This document shows, piece after piece, positions 7,032-14,127 of a stretch of DNA of 14,468 nt. Origin of the DNA: JAENVT01 sp031424145 (GTDB taxonomy: Bacteria > Actinomycetota > Acidimicrobiia > Acidimicrobiales > Ilumatobacteraceae); assembly GCA_031424145.1 (NCBI GenBank), contig JANPGV010000296.1, forward strand, positions 1 through 14,468. Direction: 5' to 3'. The stretch's first letter is position 1, and each line of letters opens with the position of its first letter. Both the position numbers and the translations under genes were made by a program. The notes under the pieces were generated by a model, which was not told the DNA's origin, ran no database searches, and saw only the letters and a program-made list of their open reading frames with translations.

Positions 7032-8417
7032 ATGACCATGTACCCATACGCCGACCGTTATCCGGTGCTTCGCGGCCTGCCCTCCGAGGGCCGCGATCGC
7101 GAGGCCATCCTGCGCGAACTTCGTGAGATGGCCGATCTCGAGGACGCGAAGTGGGAGACCGGTAAGGCGTCGGGCTCCTTCTACTGCGGCGACCACGATC
7201 ACTACGAGTTCATGGGTGAGGCGTACTCGATGTACAGCCACATGAACGCGATGCAACGAGACGTCTGTCCCAGCGCAACGCGCTTCGAAGGTGAGATCAT
7301 CGCCATGGGGCTCGACCTGATGCACGCGCCGGCGGTGACGGGCAGCGAGCCAGCTGGGATGCTGACGAGCGGCGGGAGCGGAAGCATCCTGCACGCCGTG
7401 CTGGCGTATCGTGAGCAGGCCACCATCCGCGGCATCGACAAGCCGAACATCGTGAAACCCGAGACCGCTCACCCCGCGTTCGACAAGGCGTGTCATCTGT
7501 TGGGCCTGGAGATGCGCCGGGCACCGATTCACCCCGATACGGCAACGGTCGATGTCGACGCGATGGACTCGATGATCGACGCCAACACTGCAGCGATCAT
7601 CGGATCCGCCTGCAACTACGGCTATGGCACCATCGACCCCATCGATGAACTGTCGACCCTTGCTCTGGATCGCGGTGTCGGCTTGCACGTCGACGGATGC
7701 CTCGGCGGCTTCCTGCTGCCCTTCGGAGAGATGCTCGGCTTCGACATCCCCGTGGTCGACTTCCGTCATCCTGGTGTCACGACGATCTCGGCCGACACGC
7801 ACAAGTACGGATACAGCGTGAAGGGCACGTCGATACTGATGTTCCGCGACAAGGCGTTGCGCAACGGCCAGTACTTTTTCATGACCGATTGGTCAGGAGG
7901 CAAGTACGCCTCGCCGGGCATCGAGGGATCGCGCTCGAGCGGCTTGTTGGCCGCCACATGGGCCTCGCTGGTGGCCCTCGGGCGAGATGGCTACCTGAAG
8001 TACGCTAAGCGGATCTTCGACACTGCCTACGCCATGCAAGATGTCGTGCGGGCCCAACCCGAGTTGCAGATCATCGGCAAGCCGTCGTTCTGCTTCTCGT
8101 TCACCTCCGACGAGTTCGACATCTATCACGTCAACGACGCGATGTCACAGAGGGGTTGGCGTCTCAACGGTCAGCAGTACCCCAGCGCTGTGCACATGGC
8201 GGTCACCAGGCCCCAGACCCAAGAGGGCGTACTCGAGGCGTGGTCCGACGACATTCCTGCCGCGGTGGCCTATGCCAACGAGCATCGAGGCGTGCCCGCC
8301 CAGAGCTCGTCGGTGTATGGCGGAGCAACGACGCCGACGGCGGAGATCACCGCGAAGATCAACTCCGTCGTGGCGTCGAGGCTCGATGCCATGCAGTCGC
8401 TCCCGCCGCAGTCGTAA
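7032..8417 (+). CDS. PLP-dependent lyase of the sphingosine-1-phosphate lyase family
   Basis: Fold-type I pyridoxal-phosphate enzyme (461 aa) of the group II decarboxylase superfamily. The PLP lysine is Lys258 in ISADTHKYGY, followed by SVKGTS. The surrounding blocks match eukaryotic and bacterial S1P lyases closely: LTSGGSGSILHAVLA, LHVDGCLGGFLLPF with the PLP-contacting Asp, FMTDWSGGKYASPGIEGSR, FDIYHVNDAMSQRGW, and YPSAVHMAVT. This family makes the retro-aldol cut of 2-amino-3-hydroxy-1-phosphates, giving phosphoethanolamine and an aldehyde. There is no obvious N-terminal membrane anchor, as in other bacterial members. The start is ATG 7032, with only a weak AGAAAG upstream; a second ATG lies two codons later. 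A decarboxylase role is possible, but the HKYGY block and C-terminal motifs favour the lyase group. It probably uses the product of the kinase encoded 19 bp upstream. Confidence 0.88.
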   Translation: MTMYPYADRYPVLRGLPSEGRDREAILRELREMADLEDAKWETGKASGSFYCGDHDHYEFMGEAYSMYSHMNAMQRDVCPSATRFEGEIIAMGLDLMHAPAVTGSEPAGMLTSGGSGSILHAVLAYREQATIRGIDKPNIVKPETAHPAFDKACHLLGLEMRRAPIHPDTATVDVDAMDSMIDANTAAIIGSACNYGYGTIDPIDELSTLALDRGVGLHVDGCLGGFLLPFGEMLGFDIPVVDFRHPGVTTISADTHKYGYSVKGTSILMFRDKALRNGQYFFMTDWSGGKYASPGIEGSRSSGLLAATWASLVALGRDGYLKYAKRIFDTAYAMQDVVRAQPELQIIGKPSFCFSFTSDEFDIYHVNDAMSQRGWRLNGQQYPSAVHMAVTRPQTQEGVLEAWSDDIPAAVAYANEHRGVPAQSSSVYGGATTPTAEITAKINSVVASRLDAMQSLPPQS

Positions 8418-8644
8418 CTCACTCCTCCCGACGCCATCCCGAAGTTCGGATGAAGGGCTACGACCAAAGGGCAATGTCTAGGCCGTCCTGTCTACGGGTA
8501 AAGTCACGAACGTGGCAGACAGGAATGAGCATTCCTCGTTGCGGGTGGACGGCTAAGGCAGTTCCTCGGGCTCATAAATAGCACTCCGCGCATTTGGACA
8601 GCGGCGTGCCACCAACATCCACCTGGTGATTAGGAGCCAATCCA
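8418..8644 (+). other. 227-bp intergenic leader with inverted repeat, upstream of the secreted protein gene
   Basis: No coding sequence is supported here. A perfect 6-bp inverted repeat with a 4-nt loop (AGGAAT, GAGC, ATTCCT) lies at 8521-8536, and a shorter imperfect one (CACCA/TGGTG) occurs near 8609-8629. An A/T-rich CATAAA at 8573-8578 is a possible -10, but no -35 is seen 17 bp before it. AGGAG at 8632-8636 is a strong ribosome site for the next gene. I see no clear terminator for the lyase gene. Confidence 0.4.
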
Positions 8645-9064
8645 ATGATGCGCAAGTTGCGCGGCGCGCTCGCCGCACTCGTCTTAACCGCGGTCTCTTT
8701 CGGTGCCTTTGGGCACGTCGAGACGGTGGCCGCCTTACCGGTCGCCACGTTCACCTCATCCAAGGCTTCGCCGATCCCGATCGGTGTACCGGTCACATTC
8801 GACGCCAGCGCCTCCACGTGCGGCACTCCCACATGTGGTTACCGATGGGTCCTGACGTGGCGTTCCTCCGGCTGCTGCGGAGCAACTCACGTCCTGGCTC
8901 AGATGGGAACCACAAAGGTCATCAGCTGGACGTTCGACAGCTACGCGGCCACGCGGCCGACCAGCCCGCAAGGTCTCGTGACGGTCACGCTCACCGTCAT
9001 CGAGAGCAACTCGACTCACAACTCGAGGTCCACGTCCAAGAGCTTCATCCTCACCATTCCGTGA
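8645..9064 (+). CDS. Small secreted protein with a PKD-like beta-sandwich domain
   Basis: The product (139 aa) has a signal peptide: MMRKLRGALAALVLTAVSFG with probable cleavage after VAA near residue 30. The mature part of about 109 residues resembles a PKD/Ig-like domain: VPVTFDASAS at 48-57, a central aromatic strand YRWVLTW, and a C-terminal strand GLVTVTLTVIES. Four cysteines (59, 64, 77, 78) may form two disulfides, unusual for a PKD domain. The start has a clear AGGAG 8 nt upstream of ATG 8645. PKD domains mediate protein or polysaccharide contacts at the cell surface; the specific role is unknown. It has its own leader and is followed by a hairpin, so it is probably a single-gene unit. 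Confidence 0.75.
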   Translation: MMRKLRGALAALVLTAVSFGAFGHVETVAALPVATFTSSKASPIPIGVPVTFDASASTCGTPTCGYRWVLTWRSSGCCGATHVLAQMGTTKVISWTFDSYAATRPTSPQGLVTVTLTVIESNSTHNSRSTSKSFILTIP

Positions 9065-9070
9065 TGTGCA

Positions 9071-9112
9071 GCGCGACCCGCCCGGCCCTTAGCGGGTCGG
9101 GCGGGTGTCGCG
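9071..9112 (+). terminator. GC-rich hairpin after the secreted-protein gene, probable terminator
   Basis: GCGCGAC-CCGCCCGG-CCC pairs with GGG-TCGGGCGGG-TGTCGCGC around a short TTAG-containing loop, with small bulges. It starts 6 bp after the stop at 9064 and ends 16 bp before the next start. No T-tract follows, as is common for hairpins in high-GC actinobacteria, so terminator function is probable rather than certain. Confidence 0.55.
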
Positions 9113-9128
9113 CATACGCTGGCGAACC

Positions 9129-9650
9129 ATGAGACGACTATTTCGCGGGGCCTTGCGTACTGGAGTGCTCGCAGGAATCGCCGGCACAGCCGCAATGGAC
9201 TCTGTCTGGTATCAACGTCATCGAGCCGAAGGCGGCACAGCGTCGTTCAGGGACTGGGAGTTCCAGACGGTCAACGGTTTCGAGAACGCACCTGCCCCTG
9301 CCAAGGTCGGACAGGCCCTGGCGCGAAAGGTTCACATCGAGATCCCTGACGGCAAGGCCGGGTTGACCAACAACGTCGTCCACTGGACAACCGGCATTTC
9401 ATGGGGCGTGGTCGCCGCGATGCTGCGGCCACTCCCTCGTGTCGGCGCGATCAAGTCCGGCCTCATCGTCGGCGTCGCGTCATGGTCGACCAGCTACGCG
9501 GTCCTCCCGAAGTTGGGTGTCTACAAACCGATAACGGAGTACGACGCGAAGACTCTGTGGAAGGACCTCAGCGCGCACCTGGTGTTCGGATCAGTCGTCG
9601 GTGCAGCCAGCTTGGCCTTCGGCGGGGTGCGTGCGATGCTTCGTCGATGA
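9129..9650 (+). CDS. Uncharacterised membrane protein (173 aa)
   Basis: Function unknown. The N-terminus is basic (MRRLFRGALRTG), followed by a small-residue helix GVLAGIAGTAAMDSVWYQR. A hydrophilic stretch contains FRDWEF and NAPAPAKVGQ, then NNVVHWTTGISWGVVAAML, GLIVGVASWSTSYAVLP and HLVFGSVVGAASLAFGGV suggest three further membrane segments. I recall similar actinobacterial proteins with conserved GTAAMD, the W-x-F region and NN-V-HW, all uncharacterised. ATG 9129 is chosen; an upstream in-frame start at 9105 would lie in the hairpin. The stop overlaps the N-acetyltransferase start (ATGA), so the two are co-translated. Confidence 0.75.
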   Translation: MRRLFRGALRTGVLAGIAGTAAMDSVWYQRHRAEGGTASFRDWEFQTVNGFENAPAPAKVGQALARKVHIEIPDGKAGLTNNVVHWTTGISWGVVAAMLRPLPRVGAIKSGLIVGVASWSTSYAVLPKLGVYKPITEYDAKTLWKDLSAHLVFGSVVGAASLAFGGVRAMLRR

Positions 9651-10501
9651 CGGAGGTCATGGAGGCCTACCTCCGCAGGTTGGGGCTGGAAGCAGAGCCG
9701 CCATCGGTCGATGCGTTGTTCCGCATCCACCGCGCCCAGGTGGAGCGGGTTCCGTACGAGACGACGTGGATACAACTCGGCGAGCACTGGGACATCGACG
9801 CCGACGCCGCGTTGGAACGCATCGCCAAACGCGGACGCGGTGGGTATTGCTTCCACCTCAATGGTTCGTTGTCCCGATTGTTGAAGACGCTGGGGTACGA
9901 CGTCACGCTCCATGTCGGCGGCGTTCATCGTGTCGAGCCCGCTGTCGAGGATCTGACCAACCACCTCGTGTTGACCGTCGCCGGGTTGCCGAGCGATGAG
10001 AGCCCCGACGGAAACTGGTACGTCGATGCAGGTCTCGGCGACGCGCTGTACGAGCCGCTGCCTCTTGTCGCCGGCACCTACCGGCAGGGTCCGCTCACCT
10101 TCACGCTCGCCGAGACTCCGGGTGGGATCGGCGATTGGCGATTCACACACGATCCGCAGGGCTCGTTCGCGGGCATGAGCTTCGGCTCGTCGAGCGCGGA
10201 GATCGGCGCGTTCGAGAAGATGCATCGATATCTGTCGACCTCGCCCGATTCAGGATTCGTCCACGTCGCCACTGCGCAATGTAGGCGTCGGGACGGCCTC
10301 ACCGCGCTGCGGGCGTTGACGCACACCACGCTCGATTACAGCGGCAGGACCGATCGCTTCGTCACTGAGCGCGGTGAATGGTTCGCGCTGCTCGCCGACG
10401 AGTACTTCCTCACCCTCGACGATGTCGACGCCGACGCGAAGGATCGACTGTGGGCAAACGCGAACGCGGCTCACGAGGATTGGCTCGCCAGGAGGCCGTG
10501 A
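9647..10501 (+). CDS. nat: Arylamine N-acetyltransferase
   Basis: Cytosolic enzyme (284 aa) transferring an acyl group from an acyl-CoA to arylamines, hydrazines or related amines by a ping-pong cysteine mechanism. The catalytic triad is visible: Cys68 in RGRGGYCFHLNG, His106 in TNHLVLTV, and Asp127 in WYVDAGLGD, close to the Cys69/His107/Asp122 of enterobacterial NAT. The opening MEAYLRRLGLEAEP and the RVPYETTW block are also typical. Length matches the family (about 275-285 aa). ATG 9647 overlaps the membrane-protein stop by 4 bp. In actinobacteria NATs serve xenobiotic modification or amide bond formation in secondary and sterol metabolism; nothing nearby fixes the role. Confidence 0.9.
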   Translation: MTEVMEAYLRRLGLEAEPPSVDALFRIHRAQVERVPYETTWIQLGEHWDIDADAALERIAKRGRGGYCFHLNGSLSRLLKTLGYDVTLHVGGVHRVEPAVEDLTNHLVLTVAGLPSDESPDGNWYVDAGLGDALYEPLPLVAGTYRQGPLTFTLAETPGGIGDWRFTHDPQGSFAGMSFGSSSAEIGAFEKMHRYLSTSPDSGFVHVATAQCRRRDGLTALRALTHTTLDYSGRTDRFVTERGEWFALLADEYFLTLDDVDADAKDRLWANANAAHEDWLARRP

Positions 10502-10641
10502 TCACGCTGGGCAGGGCGCGAGCGCGGCGCTGGCCACCACCTCGCCCGACGAGCCCTGCGCGGCATCCCTGGGCGGCGCAACCTTCTCGCGGGTGACGGT
10601 CAGCAACGGGAAGTCCTCGATCGAAACTCCGGCGGCGCGTT
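10502..10641. other. Convergent intergenic gap without a recognised gene
   Basis: These 140 bp lie between two converging genes. CAGGGC near 10511 and GCCCTG near 10553 are complementary but separated by over 30 bp; I see no convincing bidirectional terminator. A plus-strand frame stays open but resembles no protein family I know. Confidence 0.3.
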
Positions 10642-11415
10642 TCAGCCGGCGCGGCGGGCGGTGACGCCTCCGTCGATGTGAATCGTCGTGCCGGTGATGT
10701 AACTCGCATCTTCTGATGCCAGGAAGCGGATGACGTTGGCGATCTCGACAGGTTCACCGATTCGTCGCAGCGCGATTCCCGCCACCATGCTGCGTTCCGC
10801 CGCCGCTGGATCCGGGTTGCGGTCGATGCTGTCCTGCACGAGACGAGTGCGGATGTAGCCGGGTGCAACCGCGTTGACCCGGATCCCATGCGGACCGAAG
10901 TCGAGGGCAAGGCTGCGTGTCATGCCAACGAGCCCGGACTTGGCAGCGGCGTATGGAAAGAAACCTTCGAGCGTGGCCAGCGCGTGCATCGACGCCACGT
11001 TGACGATCGCCCCGCGGCCGACCTCGCGCATGTGCGGCAACACATACTTCGCGCCGAACCATGCCGACTTGAGGTCGACGCCCATGAAACGATCCCAGTC
11101 CTCGCTGGTCATGGTCGTCGCATCGAAGTTGGCATTGACGCCGGCGTTGTTCACGAGGATGGTGGCCGGACCAAAGGCGGTGGTGCAGGCCTCGGCAACA
11201 GCCGCCACGTCGGATTCGACGCTGACGTCGGCGGCGACGAACCTGGCCCATTCACCGACCTCGTCTTGCACCGATTGGCCCAGATCCTCGTCGAGGTCGC
11301 AGAACACGACAGATGCGCCGTGGGCCACGAACACCTCGACCACAGCGCGGCCGATGCCACGCGACCCTCCGGTGACGATGGCGATCTCACCGTCGAGTGA
11401 CTTTTGGTCAGACAT
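10642..11415 (-). CDS. Short-chain dehydrogenase/reductase (classical SDR)
   Basis: NAD(P)-dependent oxidoreductase (257 aa). The Rossmann motif TGGSRGIG is at residues 15-22, NNAG at 89-92, and the catalytic Ser142, Tyr155 and Lys159 appear in NVASMHA and PYAAAKSG. Asp40 at the end of the second beta strand (VVFCDLDE) favours NAD over NADP. The PG motif is present as NAVAPGYIRT, and the C-terminus ends with TGTTIHIDGGVT, typical of 3-oxoacyl-reductase or sugar dehydrogenase types. ATG 11415 gives the family N-terminus; GGAGGG lies very close upstream. It is divergent from the SMP-30-type gene across 68 bp, suggesting joint control. The substrate is not readable; a sugar or hydroxy acid is plausible from neighbours. 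Confidence 0.92.
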   Translation of the reverse strand: MSDQKSLDGEIAIVTGGSRGIGRAVVEVFVAHGASVVFCDLDEDLGQSVQDEVGEWARFVAADVSVESDVAAVAEACTTAFGPATILVNNAGVNANFDATTMTSEDWDRFMGVDLKSAWFGAKYVLPHMREVGRGAIVNVASMHALATLEGFFPYAAAKSGLVGMTRSLALDFGPHGIRVNAVAPGYIRTRLVQDSIDRNPDPAAAERSMVAGIALRRIGEPVEIANVIRFLASEDASYITGTTIHIDGGVTARRAG

Positions 11416-11448
11416 GGCCCTCCAACGGCGATTCGACTCACGGTCGAT

Positions 11449-11484
11449 TTGAGCAGCGGGCCAGATCAGATCACAATGCCGCGA
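11449..11484 (+). promoter_or_regulatory. Predicted promoter giving a leaderless SMP-30-type transcript
   Basis: TTGAGC at 11449-11454 and CACAAT at 11472-11477 are 17 bp apart, each matching the consensus at 4 of 6 bases. The +7 position after the -10 is the A of ATG 11484, and no Shine-Dalgarno sequence precedes that ATG, so a leaderless mRNA is likely. Confidence 0.35.
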
Positions 11485-12365
11485 TGCCGAACAAGCCTCC
11501 TCGCGCCGTGAGCATCGCAGTCCTCGGTCCCGACCAGCTCGGCGAGGGACCCGTCTGGGACGACCGCAACGGTGTGCTGGTTCGCGTCGACATCTCCGGC
11601 CGGCTGGTACACCGTTGGAACCCGACCACGGGCGAAGCATCGTCGGTGGCGACACATGGCGATGTGGGCGCTGTCGTGCTGTGCGAGGACGGCGGCCAAG
11701 TCCTCGCCATCGAATGCGAGCTGTGGCGAGTCGATGCGGCGGGGAAGATGACGTTGATTGCCGACGTCGAGACGAAGCCCGGCGTGCGGTTCAACGATTG
11801 CCGTGCCGATCCAAGCGGCCGGCTGTGGGCCGGGACGCTCCATCGCGATCGCGAGCACGGACAGGCCGCGCTATATCGCCTGGATCCCGAGAACGCGATG
11901 ACGATGGTGTTGCCGGAGCGAACGATCTCCAACGGGATCGGCTGGAGCCCGGATGGTACGACGATGTACTACGTCGACAGCACAACCCAGCAGATCGCCC
12001 AGTTCACCTACGACCTCGATTCGGCGGAGATCGGCGAGCGGCACCTGTTGGCCGAGATCGACCCCACCGATGGGCTGCCGGACGGGCTCACCGTCGATGC
12101 CGAAGGTGGGGTGTGGGTCTGCCTCTTCGGTGGCGGTCGCCTTCGCCGGTACCAGCCGGATGGATCGCTGGAAGAGGAGATCGTGCTTCCCTTGACGAAT
12201 CCGACCTGCCCCGGGTTCGGCGGGAGCGACCTGCGCACGCTCTACGTCACGACCGCTCGTCACCGCTTGAGCGACGAACAACTCGCCCGTGAGCCGCTGG
12301 CCGGCGCGGTCCTGCAACTCGTTCCAGGTGTGGCCGGGTTGCCGGTGAACCGGTACGCCGGCTGA
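11484..12365 (+). CDS. SMP-30/gluconolactonase family sugar lactonase
   Basis: Six-bladed beta-propeller hydrolase (293 aa) that opens aldonolactones to sugar acids using one divalent metal. The metal ligands of the family are visible: Glu21 in LGEGPVWD, Asn150 in ISNGIGWSPDG, and Asp200 in LPDGLTVDAEGGVW. Arg102 and Asn104 in VRFNDCRADPSGRLWAG match the substrate residues of human SMP-30. The C-terminal FGGSDLRTLYVTTA is also diagnostic. ATG 11484 is preferred; GTG 11508 is a later possibility. The gene is divergent from the dehydrogenase and ends 11 bp from the oppositely oriented hydroxyacid dehydrogenase. With the dehydrogenase it could perform sugar oxidation followed by lactone opening. 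Confidence 0.92.
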   Translation: MPNKPPRAVSIAVLGPDQLGEGPVWDDRNGVLVRVDISGRLVHRWNPTTGEASSVATHGDVGAVVLCEDGGQVLAIECELWRVDAAGKMTLIADVETKPGVRFNDCRADPSGRLWAGTLHRDREHGQAALYRLDPENAMTMVLPERTISNGIGWSPDGTTMYYVDSTTQQIAQFTYDLDSAEIGERHLLAEIDPTDGLPDGLTVDAEGGVWVCLFGGGRLRRYQPDGSLEEEIVLPLTNPTCPGFGGSDLRTLYVTTARHRLSDEQLAREPLAGAVLQLVPGVAGLPVNRYAG

Positions 12366-12376
12366 CCGAAACGGAT

Positions 12377-13381
12377 CTAGTCGAGGACCGCTCTGTTCGC
12401 CAGCCCGTCGGGAATCCGGCCGTTCAGCACGTCGATCACCGACGCGGTGGCACGTCTGCTCATCTCATCCACTGACGTGGTGCTGAGGCCACCGAGGTGG
12501 GGGCTGACCACGACGTTCGGCATGCTCAGCAAAGGCGAATCGTACGGAGGTTCCTGTTCGAACACGTCAAGGGCTGCACCCGCGATCACGCCCTCTTGGA
12601 GGGCTTTGACCAACGCCCCTTGGTCGACGACCTCACCGCGTGAGGTGTTGACGAGCATCGCCTGCGGGCGCATCAGTTGCAGCGCGCTTTGGTCGATGAG
12701 GTGACGAGTTGCCGGGATGAGGGGACAGTGCAGCGAGATCAGATCACAGGTGGCGAGCAGCTCGGCGAGCTCGACGGCCCGAGGTGAATCCGACTCGGCC
12801 AACGCCGGATCGCTGACAAGAAGGTCGACGTCAAACCCAACGAGGCGGTGAGCGACCAATCGTCCAATGTGCCCGTACCCGATCAGGCCGACCCTCATGC
12901 CTGTCAACAAACGTGGTGTGTGTGGCCCGGTTCGATTCCACTCACCCCTCCGCACTGCGGCGTCGTGCTCGGGTATCCGTCGCAACAGGGCGAGCATCAT
13001 CGCGATGGCATGGTCCGCGACTGTTGATTCATTCGCACCCGGCGTGGTGGTGATGGCAACCCCGAGCTCGGTGGCCGCTGCCTCGTCGATCGAATCGATG
13101 CCGACGCCAGTCCTGGCGATGACCCGCAGTCGCGGGCTGCGGCGCATGACGTCGGCGGTGAACGGATCGGTGCTGACGATCGCTCCGGCAGCATCGGAGC
13201 ACAACGCGAGCAACTCCTCGGGAGATCGCAGTCCGCGCTTCGGTGCGACGCGCATCACGAAGCCGGCCGCCGTCAGCGCACCGCCGTGCTGGGGATTCTC
13301 CGTGTCGTAGTCGGGAAACGTGACCAGGACAACGGGCGGCTTCCCGTCGGCATCGCCTGACGGATCGGCGGGGCGAAGCAC
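12377..13381 (-). CDS. D-isomer-specific 2-hydroxyacid dehydrogenase
   Basis: NAD-dependent dehydrogenase (334 aa) interconverting 2-oxoacids and D-2-hydroxyacids, related to phosphoglycerate and glyoxylate/hydroxypyruvate dehydrogenases. The nucleotide motif GLIGYGHIG ends at residue 173, with Asp191 (VSDP) marking NAD preference. The catalytic set is Arg249 in NTSRGEVVD, Glu277 in ALDVFEQEPP, and His295 in SPHLGG. The N-terminal substrate domain has the ARTGVGIDSID motif near 90. There is no C-terminal ACT domain, so it is not a full-length regulated SerA. GTG 13381 is the only sensible start; no Shine-Dalgarno is seen and it fits a leaderless start. It is divergent from the urease genes and convergent with the lactonase. 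Confidence 0.92.
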   Translation of the reverse strand: MLRPADPSGDADGKPPVVLVTFPDYDTENPQHGGALTAAGFVMRVAPKRGLRSPEELLALCSDAAGAIVSTDPFTADVMRRSPRLRVIARTGVGIDSIDEAAATELGVAITTTPGANESTVADHAIAMMLALLRRIPEHDAAVRRGEWNRTGPHTPRLLTGMRVGLIGYGHIGRLVAHRLVGFDVDLLVSDPALAESDSPRAVELAELLATCDLISLHCPLIPATRHLIDQSALQLMRPQAMLVNTSRGEVVDQGALVKALQEGVIAGAALDVFEQEPPYDSPLLSMPNVVVSPHLGGLSTTSVDEMSRRATASVIDVLNGRIPDGLANRAVLD

Positions 13382-13416
13382 CCGGCGATCAGATCATCGC
13401 AGTATGAAGCTGTCAA
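13381..13416 (-). promoter_or_regulatory. Predicted promoter giving a leaderless hydroxyacid dehydrogenase transcript
   Basis: On the minus strand a perfect -35 TTGACA (13416-13411) and TCTGAT (13393-13388) are 17 bp apart. The +7 position is the G of GTG 13381, and no ribosome site precedes it. The promoter lies within the 56-bp gap shared with the urease genes. Confidence 0.5.
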
Positions 13417-13437
13417 GGCTGGAATAGCGTGGAGCCC

Positions 13438-14127
13438 ATGCGTCTCACGCCGACCGATCGCGATCGGTTGCTCATCTTCACTGCCGCCGAGTTGGCCAGG
13501 GCGCGGCGGGCGCGCGGCTTGCGGCTCAACGTGCCCGAGGCCACTGCCCTCATTGCCGACACCGTCTGCGAGGCAGCGCGCGACGGCGCCCGCATCATGC
13601 AAGCAGCGGCCGCCGGCGCAGCTGTGCTCGGCATCGACGACGTTCTTCCCGGCGTGCCAGACATCGTGCGCGAGGTCAAGGTCGAGGCTGTCTTCGACGA
13701 CGGCACGCGCATGGTCGTGGTGCGCAACCCATTCGGCGACGGCGGCAGCCTCGGCCCTGACGCGCCGGGCGCTGTGATTACTGCACCCCACGAATCAATC
13801 GCCCCAGCCGGCCTGGTGTACATCGTTGCCACCAACACCTCCGACGTGCCCGTCAGCATCACGTCTCATTTTCATTTCTTCGAGGTCAACCCGCGCTTGA
13901 TGTTCGATCGAGCCGCCGCGTACGGGATGCGTTTGGCGATCCCTGCCGGATCCGCGCTCCGGTTCGAGCCCGGCGTGCCGACCGACGCGCCTCTGATCCC
14001 CATCGGTGGCCACCGGGTGGCGATCGGCTTTGCTGGCCTCGTCGACGGTCCCCTCGACGCGCCGGGCGCAAAGGAGGCCGCCCTCACCCGGGCCGGCCAG
14101 CTGGGCTACCTCGGGGCACAGTCGTGA
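13438..14127 (+). CDS. ureAB: Fused urease gamma/beta subunit (UreAB)
   Basis: Structural urease subunit (229 aa) joining two proteins that are separate in most bacteria. Residues 1-100 are the gamma subunit: MRLTPTDRDRLLIFTAAELA, GLRLNVPEATALIA and GVPDIVREVKVEAVFDDGT. Residues from about 109 are the beta subunit: APGAVIT, SHFHFFEVNPRLMFDR, LAIPAGSALRFEPG and GHRVAIGF. A linker of about ten residues (GDGGSLGPD) joins them. The enzyme hydrolyses urea to ammonia and carbamate; these subunits scaffold the nickel-bearing alpha subunit. ATG 13438 matches the canonical gamma N-terminus; GTG 13429 is in frame and possible. The stop overlaps the alpha start (GTGA). Gamma/beta fusion is known in some actinobacteria and, with other details, in Helicobacter. 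Confidence 0.95.
   Translation: MRLTPTDRDRLLIFTAAELARARRARGLRLNVPEATALIADTVCEAARDGARIMQAAAAGAAVLGIDDVLPGVPDIVREVKVEAVFDDGTRMVVVRNPFGDGGSLGPDAPGAVITAPHESIAPAGLVYIVATNTSDVPVSITSHFHFFEVNPRLMFDRAAAYGMRLAIPAGSALRFEPGVPTDAPLIPIGGHRVAIGFAGLVDGPLDAPGAKEAALTRAGQLGYLGAQS

Noticed and set aside
8500..8600. Cyclic-di-GMP (GEMM) riboswitch in the leader of the secreted protein gene.
   Set aside because: The stem at 8521-8536 is suggestive, but the conserved GCAAACC and ACGCAAAGCC blocks and a GNRA loop are absent.
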